Source: Chloroflexota bacterium
Lineage (GTDB): Bacteria; Chloroflexota; Dehalococcoidia; DSTF01; RBG-16-68-14
DNA length: 16,960 bases
Reading direction: 5' to 3'
Assembly: GCA_022563135.1 (NCBI GenBank)
Contig: JADFNZ010000020.1
Location: 1 to 16,960, forward strand
Positions 11,768-16,960 of this stretch are shown here, piece by piece. The first letter of the stretch is position 1; each line of letters starts with the position of its first letter. The position numbers and the translations under genes were made by a program. The notes under the pieces are model-generated. The model did no database searches. It was not told the DNA's origin and was given only the letters and a program-made list of their open reading frames with translations.

Positions 11768-11980
11768 ATGATGCCTCCGTTGGCGCCGCCGGCGCTCGCT
11801 CGGTGCTATGCGCGGCTCCGTTCGATGCTTTCCGCTGAGCGTGGCCAGACGCTCACCGAATACTCACTCCTCCTGACGCTTGTCGCTGTTGGTGTGACCG
11901 TCACGGCTATCATCGTGTTCCGCACGGCGCTCGCTGCGGGCTTTGACGCCATGACGACTTGCCTGCTGAACGGCTGCTAG
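11768..11980 (+). CDS. Flp/type IVb pilin-like protein (orphan)
   Basis: A 70-residue prepilin-like protein. After a basic leader (ARCYARLRSMLSAERG) comes the class IV prepilin cleavage site, G followed by QTLTEYS with the Glu at mature position 5 that is typical of Flp/Fap pilins. Then follows one hydrophobic helix, LLLTLVAVGVTVTAIIVF. The mature chain would be about 45 residues and ends in CLLNGC, giving two cysteines six residues apart. The start is uncertain: ATG 11768 or 11771 gives a normal leader; GTG 11756 and ATG 11825 are alternatives, and none has a clear ribosome binding site. No tad/cpa assembly genes or prepilin peptidase are in this window, so it would depend on machinery encoded elsewhere. 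Its stop codon overlaps that of the convergent deacylase. Confidence 0.8.
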   Translation: MMPPLAPPALARCYARLRSMLSAERGQTLTEYSLLLTLVAVGVTVTAIIVFRTALAAGFDAMTTCLLNGC

Positions 11981-13488
11981 AGCGTCGTAGACTCCTCGCC
12001 GGCGCGGCCCAAGACGTGGCCCGCCGGCGGGCTCGATGGCTTCCCGCCGTCCACGACGAGTGTGCCGTTGACGAGCACGTATGGGATGCCTGTCGGGTAG
12101 CGCCGCGGCTCGTCGTAGGTGCCCGCATCGGCGATGCGCTCCGGATCGAACACCACCAGGTCCGCCCACGCCCCTTCGCGGATCAGCCCGCGGTCCGCCA
12201 GGCGGAACTTCGTCGCCGGGAGCGAGGTCATGCGACGCACGCCCTCCTCCAGCGAGAAGAGCCCCTCCTCCCGGACGTAGCGCCCGAGCACGCGGGGGAA
12301 GGTGCCGTAGAGCCGTGGATGGGGCTTGCCGGTCGGCGAGGGCAGGCCGTCGGACCCGATCATGCAGGTGGGGTGCCGCAGGACGCGCTGGACGTCGCCC
12401 TCGTCCATGATGAACATGACCGCGGCAACGGCGTTTTCCTCTTCGCGGAGGAGGCGCGCGGTCGCCTGCTCAACCGGCAAGTCCATCATCTCCGCCACCT
12501 CGTCCAGCCGCTTGCCTTCGTATTGATGCTGGTGTTTGACGGACGCGACGAGAATGTCGTGCGGATCCATCCCGCGGACGAGCTGCCCGTTCAGCGTGAG
12601 CGCGGCGAGCGCGGTGCTTGCGGCCGTGTAGGGGTAGGCGTCGATCGTGACATCGAGCCCGCGCGATCGCGCCGCGTCGATGATCGGCAAGGAGCGTTCG
12701 GTCGCGCCCCAGTTCGTGCGGCCGCTCGCCTTGTGGTGCGAGATCTGCACCGCCACGCCCGCCTCTTCGCCGATGCGGATCGCCTCCTCGACGGCCTCGA
12801 TCAGGCGCGCCCCTTCGTCACGGATGTGGCTCACGTAGAGGCCGCCGTACCGGGCGACGACCCGCGCCAGCTCGATCAGCTCCTCGGTCTCCGCGTAGGC
12901 GCCAGGGCGGTAGATGAGCCCGGTGGAGAGGCCCAGCGCGCCGGCCTCCATCCCGATGGTGAGCTGCTCCTTCATCATCTCGAGTTCGCTATCTGTGGGA
13001 GCGCGGTGCTCCCAGCCCATGGCGAACACGCGGAGCACGCCGTGCGGCGCGAGGAAGGCGGCGTTGACGGCCGGCCCGGCGTGGCGAACGGCGTCGTAAA
13101 ACTGCGCGAGCGATTCCCAGGAGAACGTCTGTACCGGCCCCAGGATGCCTTCGACGCCCCGCGCGTAGAACTCCTGGAACCGCTCGTTCGCGGGAGCGGC
13201 GCCGGCGCCGCAGTTGCCGGCGATCACCGTTGTGACGCCCTGGGCCGCCTTGAAGTCGAGGCCGGGGCTGTTCAGCAGCGCGACGTCGTCGTGCGAGTGG
13301 ACATCGATAAAGCCGGGGGCGACCGCGAGTCCCGTGGCGTCGATTACACGCGCCGCCGTGCCGGTGGCTTCTCCCAGCCGGGCGATCCGGCCGTCCGCGA
13401 TGGCGACGTCGCCTCGCTGTGACGGACCGCCGCTGCCGTCGATGATCGTGCCGCCCCGGATGAGGGTGTCGTACTGGGCTTCGCTCAT
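11977..13488 (-). CDS. N-acyl-D-amino-acid deacylase (D-aminoacylase), amidohydrolase superfamily
   Basis: A 503-residue zinc hydrolase that removes the acyl group from N-acyl-D-amino acids, giving free D-amino acids. The N-terminal strand YDTLIRGGTIIDGSG and C-terminal YVLVNGTLVVDGGK form the small beta domain around the TIM barrel. Metal and catalytic residues line up with the characterised Alcaligenes enzyme: His64 and His66 in DVHSHDD, Cys93 in AGNCG, His221 in SHIRDEG, His251 in ISHHKASG, and catalytic Asp380 in GSDGLPSPTG. No signal peptide is present, so it acts in the cytoplasm. Related family members act on dihydropyrimidine-like substrates, so the exact substrate is inferred. ATG at 13488 has only a weak ribosome binding site and no clear promoter was found. 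It is divergent from L25. Confidence 0.93.
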   Translation of the reverse strand: MSEAQYDTLIRGGTIIDGSGGPSQRGDVAIADGRIARLGEATGTAARVIDATGLAVAPGFIDVHSHDDVALLNSPGLDFKAAQGVTTVIAGNCGAGAAPANERFQEFYARGVEGILGPVQTFSWESLAQFYDAVRHAGPAVNAAFLAPHGVLRVFAMGWEHRAPTDSELEMMKEQLTIGMEAGALGLSTGLIYRPGAYAETEELIELARVVARYGGLYVSHIRDEGARLIEAVEEAIRIGEEAGVAVQISHHKASGRTNWGATERSLPIIDAARSRGLDVTIDAYPYTAASTALAALTLNGQLVRGMDPHDILVASVKHQHQYEGKRLDEVAEMMDLPVEQATARLLREEENAVAAVMFIMDEGDVQRVLRHPTCMIGSDGLPSPTGKPHPRLYGTFPRVLGRYVREEGLFSLEEGVRRMTSLPATKFRLADRGLIREGAWADLVVFDPERIADAGTYDEPRRYPTGIPYVLVNGTLVVDGGKPSSPPAGHVLGRAGEESTTL

Positions 13489-13549
13489 CGCGGCGGCAGC
13501 CTACCGCATGGAGAAGGCGGGCGGCAAGCGCGCGCCGTGGCCCTGTTTC

Positions 13550-13578
13550 TTGACCGCGCATCCGGCCTCTGGTACGTT
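13550..13578 (+). promoter_or_regulatory. Predicted promoter of the L25 gene
   Basis: TTGACC (13550-13555) and TACGTT (13573-13578) are 17 bases apart, and TGG directly before the -10 box matches the extended TGn motif. The transcript would start near 13585, leaving a GC-rich leader of about 140 bases before the L25 ATG. Confidence 0.55.
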
Positions 13579-13599
13579 GATCCTGCAGCAAGAGGCCGG
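13562..13599. repeat. Perfect 9-bp inverted repeat across the L25 promoter
   Basis: CCGGCCTCT (13562-13570) and AGAGGCCGG (13591-13599) are exact reverse complements, 20 bases apart. The left arm is in the -35/-10 spacer and the right arm just past the expected start site, so the -10 box lies in the loop. This suits a DNA operator better than an RNA hairpin, if the promoter call is right. Confidence 0.5.
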
Positions 13600-13727
13600 C
13601 GAGGCGGCACGGACGACTGCCCTGCTCGCAGCGAACGAGCCGCTGGACGGGCCGGCGGAACGCCGTGGTTCATTCGTCTGCGGAGCATCGCCCGGTACTC
13701 CAGACATAGAGGAGGAGAGAATCGACG

Positions 13728-14420
13728 ATGGCTGACGTCAAGTTGGCGGTAGACCCGCGCATAGTTACTGGCAAGAAGGTAAAGGCGCTGCGCCGGGAAG
13801 GGATCATCCCTGCGCATCTCTATGGCCGCGACACCGAATCGTTGGCGGTGCAGGCTTCGGAGCAGTCGATGCTGAACCTGCTGCGCTCAGCGGGCGGCAA
13901 CGCCATTATCGATCTGCAGATCAACGGCGAGGACGCGCCGCGACCAGTGGTACTACGCGGCGTCCAGCGCCACCCAGTCACGGGCGATCTTGTCCACATC
14001 GATTTCTTCCAGATCTCCCTCACGGAGACGCTTCACTCTGAGGTGCCGCTCGTGCTTACGGGCGAGGCGCCGGCGGTGGGTGTCTACGGTGGCGTGCTAC
14101 TCCAGAGCCTGGCCCACGTTACCGTGGAGGCGCTCCCGGGCGATATTCCAGAGCAAATTGAAGTGGATGTGAGCGGGCTGGAAGAGCTGGACACAGCGGT
14201 CTTCCTTCGCGATCTTGCGTTCCCACCGAACGTCGAAGTCATCGCCGACCTGGACCAGGTCGTCGCCAAGGTCGCACCTCCGCGCCTGCAGGCAGAAGTA
14301 GATGAAGAGGCGGCAGCCATCGAAGGCGAGGAGGGCGTTGAGGAGGCCGCGGAGGGCGAGGAGGCCGCGGAGGATGGCGGCGAAACTACGGAAGACGAGG
14401 CCGAAAAGAAACGGGGTTAG
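13728..14420 (+). CDS. rplY: Large ribosomal subunit protein bL25, long (CTC/TL5) form
   Basis: Binds 5S rRNA in the large ribosomal subunit. At 230 residues it is the long two-domain form found outside enterobacteria. The N-terminal domain (1 to about 92) has the family signatures VKALRREGIIPAHLYG (17-32) and RGVQRHPVTGDLVHIDF (82-98). The CTC domain (about 99-190) has EVPLVLTGEAPAVGVYGGVL and a following LPGDIPEQIEVDVSGLE block. Residues 191-230 are a Glu/Ala-rich acidic tail ending KKRG, partly built from a repeated EEAAEG/EEAAED unit. ATG 13728 has GGAGGAG at 13711-13717, ten bases upstream. The predicted promoter is at 13550-13578, leaving a structured leader. The following gene, fmt, is convergent, with a hairpin between them. 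Confidence 0.96.
   Translation: MADVKLAVDPRIVTGKKVKALRREGIIPAHLYGRDTESLAVQASEQSMLNLLRSAGGNAIIDLQINGEDAPRPVVLRGVQRHPVTGDLVHIDFFQISLTETLHSEVPLVLTGEAPAVGVYGGVLLQSLAHVTVEALPGDIPEQIEVDVSGLEELDTAVFLRDLAFPPNVEVIADLDQVVAKVAPPRLQAEVDEEAAAIEGEEGVEEAAEGEEAAEDGGETTEDEAEKKRG
14340..14373 (+). repeat. 18-base tandem direct repeat in the L25 acidic tail
   Basis: GAGGAGGCCGCGGAGG occurs at 14340-14355 and again exactly at 14358-14373, a period of 18 bases. It encodes two copies of a six-residue acidic unit. This is a likely recent slippage duplication. Confidence 0.8.
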
Positions 14421-14449
14421 CCCGTACGTCTTGCAGCAGCCGCCACTCT

Positions 14450-14477
14450 CAGCGCCTTCGCTCACGCGGGGGCGCTG
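14450..14477. terminator. Candidate bidirectional terminator between L25 and fmt
   Basis: CAGCGCC (14450-14456) and GGCGCTG (14471-14477) pair perfectly around a 14-base loop, in the 62-base gap between two convergent stop codons. No T-run follows on either strand, so it is a terminator only by position. Confidence 0.4.
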
Positions 14478-14482
14478 CCCGT

Positions 14483-15433
14483 CTAGGCGAGGCGCTTCCC
14501 CAACAGTTCTCGGTAGCCGCGGAGTAGATCGTCTGCTCTCAATGCGCGTCTTCCCGCGCGCTGGGCGCGCACGACGGCGAGCGTTCCCTGTCCGCAGCGC
14601 ACGGAAAAGCCGGCGCCGGGGGGTGCATCGGCGCTCGCGGGGAGCTCCAGCACCGTCCCTGGCGCGGCGGCGGGCTCTTCAGCTAACGGCCACGCCTCTA
14701 GAATGCGCAGTGGTTCGCCGTCCACGCTGGTCGTCGCGACCGGCCACGGGAGGTATGCCCGCACGCGGCGCCAGACCTCGGCAGCGGGGAGCGACCAATC
14801 GATCACCGCGTCTTCGCGCTTCAGCGTCGGCGCGTAGCTTGCCTGCGCGTCGTCCTGGGGCTGGGGCGTCAGTTCGCCGCGTTCCCAGGCGGGTAGTACC
14901 TCTAGGAGGAGGCCGGCGCCCAGTTCGGCGAGCCGGGCGCTCAGCGATCCCGTCGTATCCTCCGCTTCGATCGGCAGCGAGCGCTGGGCGAGGATGGGCC
15001 CGGCGTCCAGCGCCAGCACCACCTCCATGATCGTCACCCCCGTCGTCGCTTCGCCGGCGATGAGCGCCGCCGAGACGGGCGAAGCGCCGCGATACTTCGG
15101 TAGCAGCGACGCATGGACGTTCAGGGTGCCGCGCGAAGGGATCTCCAGCAGCGGTTGCTTTAGTATCTGCCCGTACGCCGCGATCACCAGGGCGTCCGGC
15201 TCCAGGGCGCGAACCGCGTCCAACGCCTCGGGCTGATTGACCCGCGCCGGTTGGAGTACCGGGATGGCGTGCCGCTCGGCGAGCTCTTTCGCGGGCGGCG
15301 GACGCAGACCGCGGCCCCGTCCAGCCGGACGGTCCGGTTGGCACACCACGCCCGCCACATGATGTTCGCTCTCGATCAGCCTGACCAGCGCGGCCAGAGC
15401 GAAGCCCGGGGAGCCGAGGAAGACGATGCGCAC
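14483..15433 (-). CDS. fmt: Methionyl-tRNA formyltransferase
   Basis: Transfers a formyl group from 10-formyl-tetrahydrofolate to the amino group of initiator Met-tRNA, needed for translation initiation. It is 316 residues, normal length. The N-terminal Rossmann-type domain begins RIVFLGSPGFA. The basic loop PDRPAGRGRGLRPPPAK (33-49) contacts the tRNA acceptor in the family. Catalytic residues are Asn105 and His107 in NVHASLLPKYRG and Asp143 in ALDAGP. HASLLP replaces the usual HGSLLP, a mild change. The C-terminal OB-like domain (about 205-316) includes IDWSLPAAEVWRRVRAYLPWP. The start is GTG at 15431-15433, chosen from family N-termini. There is no ribosome binding site, but an extended -10 box sits seven bases upstream. 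It lies 36 bases after the DinB-like gene; the usual partner deformylase gene is not visible. Confidence 0.96.
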   Translation of the reverse strand: MRIVFLGSPGFALAALVRLIESEHHVAGVVCQPDRPAGRGRGLRPPPAKELAERHAIPVLQPARVNQPEALDAVRALEPDALVIAAYGQILKQPLLEIPSRGTLNVHASLLPKYRGASPVSAALIAGEATTGVTIMEVVLALDAGPILAQRSLPIEAEDTTGSLSARLAELGAGLLLEVLPAWERGELTPQPQDDAQASYAPTLKREDAVIDWSLPAAEVWRRVRAYLPWPVATTSVDGEPLRILEAWPLAEEPAAAPGTVLELPASADAPPGAGFSVRCGQGTLAVVRAQRAGRRALRADDLLRGYRELLGKRLA

Positions 15434-15440
15434 GGCGTCG

Positions 15441-15449
15441 ATTCTACCA
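15441..15449 (-). promoter_or_regulatory. Extended -10 promoter giving a leaderless fmt transcript
   Basis: The minus strand reads TGGTAGAAT, that is TGn plus a -10 box, followed by seven bases and the GTG of fmt. Transcription would start at or within a base or two of the start codon. There is no recognisable -35 hexamer. Confidence 0.5.
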
Positions 15450-15469
15450 CAGGGCAGTACGGACGAAGA

Positions 15470-16021
15470 CTAGCTGCCTTCGCCGACGATGTCGCTCACG
15501 TGCCCGCGAACGTGAAGTATCGCTATGGAGTTGATCACGTCCGCCAGCAGGCCGCTAATGCCCCCGGCGGAGAGGATCGGTCGGGAGAAGAGCGCCTCGT
15601 CGGCGCTCTCAACGGCTGCGATGGTTGCCCCGCGGTTCTTTTGGAACTCCTCCAGCAGCTCGGCGACGGAAGCATCCGCGCGCTTCTCCACCTGGCGTTC
15701 GTTGTAGCTGTCGATGCCCCCGCGCGCCGGTCGGGGTGGGGCTGCCTTCGCCTCGGCCGGCCCCGCTGTGCTCTCGTTCGCCGTTGCGGCGCCCGGGGGC
15801 GGAGTAGCAGCCTGGCGCGCGAGGTCCAGCAGGCGCGGGTAGGTCCACTCGATGGACGCAACGTGTGCGAGGATCTGGCGTCCGTTCCAGCCGTTCTCGT
15901 AGCGTCCCTCGCCGAACTTCTCTTCGGGGAGAGCGCTGAGACGCTCGACCGCCTCCTGCCCGCCCGCGCGGAGGGCTTCGATCAGCTCCGCTTTCGTGAG
16001 AACTTGTTGTTCGTTAGCCAT
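15470..16021 (-). CDS. DinB-like / maleylpyruvate isomerase-like metal-binding protein
   Basis: A 183-residue predicted four-helix protein of the DinB superfamily, whose members bind a metal through three histidines and often act as thiol-dependent transferases. Candidate ligands are His53 in GRQILAHVASIEW and His170 and His174 in ILHVRGHVSDIV, at the expected helix positions. GWNGRQILAHVA matches the usual GWxxxxxLAHLA signature. An Ala/Pro-rich low-complexity segment at about 71-102 interrupts the bundle between helices 2 and 3. The reaction and thiol cofactor cannot be told from the sequence. ATG 16021 has GGAGA about ten bases upstream. It sits between the DUF62 gene (46 bases upstream) and fmt (36 bases downstream) on the same strand, probably in one operon with an internal promoter for fmt. 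Confidence 0.8.
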   Translation of the reverse strand: MANEQQVLTKAELIEALRAGGQEAVERLSALPEEKFGEGRYENGWNGRQILAHVASIEWTYPRLLDLARQAATPPPGAATANESTAGPAEAKAAPPRPARGGIDSYNERQVEKRADASVAELLEEFQKNRGATIAAVESADEALFSRPILSAGGISGLLADVINSIAILHVRGHVSDIVGEGS

Positions 16022-16067
16022 CGCTGCTCTGTCTCCAGTCTGGTGTGTTTACGGCGCGGGTGGGGCG

Positions 16068-16925
16068 CTACCGTGCAGCGTCGCTCAGAGGCCGAACCGT
16101 AGCCGTGTCGTCGATGTCGACGGCGAGCGCCGCGCTGGCATCGCCCATCGGCAGCACGATCTCGAGGTAACCGCCGCTGCCGGCGAGGGCGGCCAGTCCC
16201 TGTGCGTCCGCGTACGTGTGCACGGGCCCTCGCACGCTCTGCCCGCCGATCTCGACCGCGAACGGGCCTTCTGGCAGATCTTCTGCGCGAGCGTCCGTCA
16301 CAACGTTGCCGAAGCGGTCGATGTGGACGACGCGCGCGTCCAGCATACCATCGTCGCGCCGGGCTGCGCGCAGCGGCGGGAGAGCGCAGACGCTCTGCAC
16401 CGGCTCACCCACCTCGTGCGCGGGCACCCCGCGCGCGAGGTACGCGGCGATAGGCGCGAAGACATCACGGCCGTGGAAGGTCGCGCTCACGGTCTCGCGA
16501 AGCAGCTCACGGTTCGTAATGGCGAACGCCAGGTGGCCCGCGGGGAGGGCGACCTGCCCCGCCCCCCGGTCCGCGGCCGGGCGCGTCTCCTCGGGCAGTG
16601 CGGCGGAGAGGACGCCGTTGTCCGGCCCCACGAAGAGTCCGTGCGGCGTTGCGATCACGAGTCCCCGCCTTTGGCTGCCGACCGTCGGGTCGACGACCGC
16701 CACGTGGACGCTGTCCGGTGGAAAGGCCGGCCACGCAGCCTGCGTGAGGAAGACCGCCTGCACCAGTCGCTGGGGCCGCACCGCGTGGCTCACGTCGACG
16801 ATCGCGGCGTCGCGGCAGATGCCCAGGATGACGCCCTTCATCACGGCGACGTAGTGGTCGGCGAGGCCGAAGTCTGTCGTCAGCGTGATGATCGGTGGCG
16901 ATCCGGCGTCATTCCTCCTCGGCAC
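16068..16925 (-). CDS. SAM hydroxide adenosyltransferase (DUF62 family)
   Basis: A 285-residue protein of the S-adenosyl-L-methionine hydroxide adenosyltransferase family, which splits SAM with water to adenosine and methionine; relatives are fluorinases and chlorinases. Signatures in order: ITLTTDFG (13-20) with Asp18, AVMKGVILG (27-35), VDVSHAV (43-49), VAVVDPTVGSQRRG (75-88), FVGPDNGVLS (98-107), TFHGRDVFAP (149-158), and HIDRFGNVVTD in the C-terminal domain. The family's Asp-Arg-His catalytic set corresponds to Asp79, Arg86 and His151. The 20-odd-residue loop that marks fluorinases is not evident, favouring the hydrolase role. GTG at 16923-16925 is the only plausible start. GGAG lies seven bases upstream, and the gene overlaps the upstream gene's end by 17 bases, so the two are probably translationally coupled. 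Confidence 0.93.
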   Translation of the reverse strand: MPRRNDAGSPPIITLTTDFGLADHYVAVMKGVILGICRDAAIVDVSHAVRPQRLVQAVFLTQAAWPAFPPDSVHVAVVDPTVGSQRRGLVIATPHGLFVGPDNGVLSAALPEETRPAADRGAGQVALPAGHLAFAITNRELLRETVSATFHGRDVFAPIAAYLARGVPAHEVGEPVQSVCALPPLRAARRDDGMLDARVVHIDRFGNVVTDARAEDLPEGPFAVEIGGQSVRGPVHTYADAQGLAALAGSGGYLEIVLPMGDASAALAVDIDDTATVRPLSDAAR

Positions 16926-16960
16926 TCGGCGGCTCCGTCTCGACGAACCAATCGTGGACG
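16909..16960 (-). CDS. C-terminal end of an unidentified gene, cut by window edge
   Basis: A minus-strand frame open from the right edge reads VHDWFVETEPPSAEEE and stops at TGA 16909-16911. The acidic tail and its 17-base overlap with the start of the DUF62 gene make it a likely coding end and the upstream member of the same operon. Too little is present to name it. Confidence 0.6.
   Translation of the reverse strand, partial: VHDWFVETEPPSAEEE

Noticed and set aside
11959..13422. A 487-codon open frame on the plus strand
   Set aside because: Antisense to the deacylase, whose full set of metal ligands is intact; the plus-strand translation is rich in Arg/Asp/His repeats without any recognisable motif.
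14411..14425. ACGGG/CCCGT hairpin with the L25 stop codon in its loop
   Set aside because: Only five pairs and no T-run; short GC stems are frequent in this sequence.

Overview
This window is a GC-rich stretch of bacterial chromosome carrying housekeeping genes on both strands. No tRNA, rRNA, CRISPR array, insertion sequence, phage gene or defence cassette is visible. The RNA polymerase subunits have Chloroflexota-like (possibly Dehalococcoidia-like) N-termini and large lineage-type insertions. A single Flp-type pilin and a D-aminoacylase fit the same assignment. The phylum call is inference from recalled family sequences, not from a search.

Layout: (1) Positions 1-7930, minus strand: rpoB followed by rpoC. 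They overlap by 14 bases, and rpoC runs off the left edge missing its extreme C-terminus. The unit starts from two good tandem sigma-70-type promoters at 8054-8115 and has no rplJ/rplL directly upstream. (2) 8225-9391, plus strand: an acyl-CoA dehydrogenase divergent from rpoB. (3) 9413-10537, minus strand: a lipoprotein with a glycoside-hydrolase-like TIM-barrel fold, read from a promoter almost on top of its start codon. (4) 10833-11642, plus strand: an unrecognised 143-residue protein and a small HExxH zincin, a likely two-gene operon behind an extended -10 promoter. (5) 11768-11980, plus strand: an orphan Flp/type IVb pilin, convergent with and overlapping by 4 bases the N-acyl-D-amino-acid deacylase at 11977-13488 (minus). 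(6) 13728-14420, plus strand: the long CTC form of ribosomal protein L25, with a palindrome lying across its predicted promoter. (7) 14483-16960, minus strand: a run of four genes, namely the tail of an unknown gene, a SAM hydroxide adenosyltransferase (DUF62), a DinB-like metal-binding protein, and methionyl-tRNA formyltransferase.

Together the genes cover transcription (rpoBC), translation initiation and ribosome assembly (fmt, L25), and peripheral metabolism (acyl-CoA oxidation, D-amino-acid salvage, SAM hydrolysis). The most unusual material is in the polymerase: four extra segments, including a ~160-residue coiled coil and an apparent tandem duplication of a barrel-like domain in beta-prime, and a ~90-residue insertion in beta. 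At the DNA level there are several perfect inverted repeats at promoters and in leaders, and two genes (fmt and the lipoprotein) that look leaderless or nearly so. I found no convincing new multi-gene system; the candidates below are local oddities.
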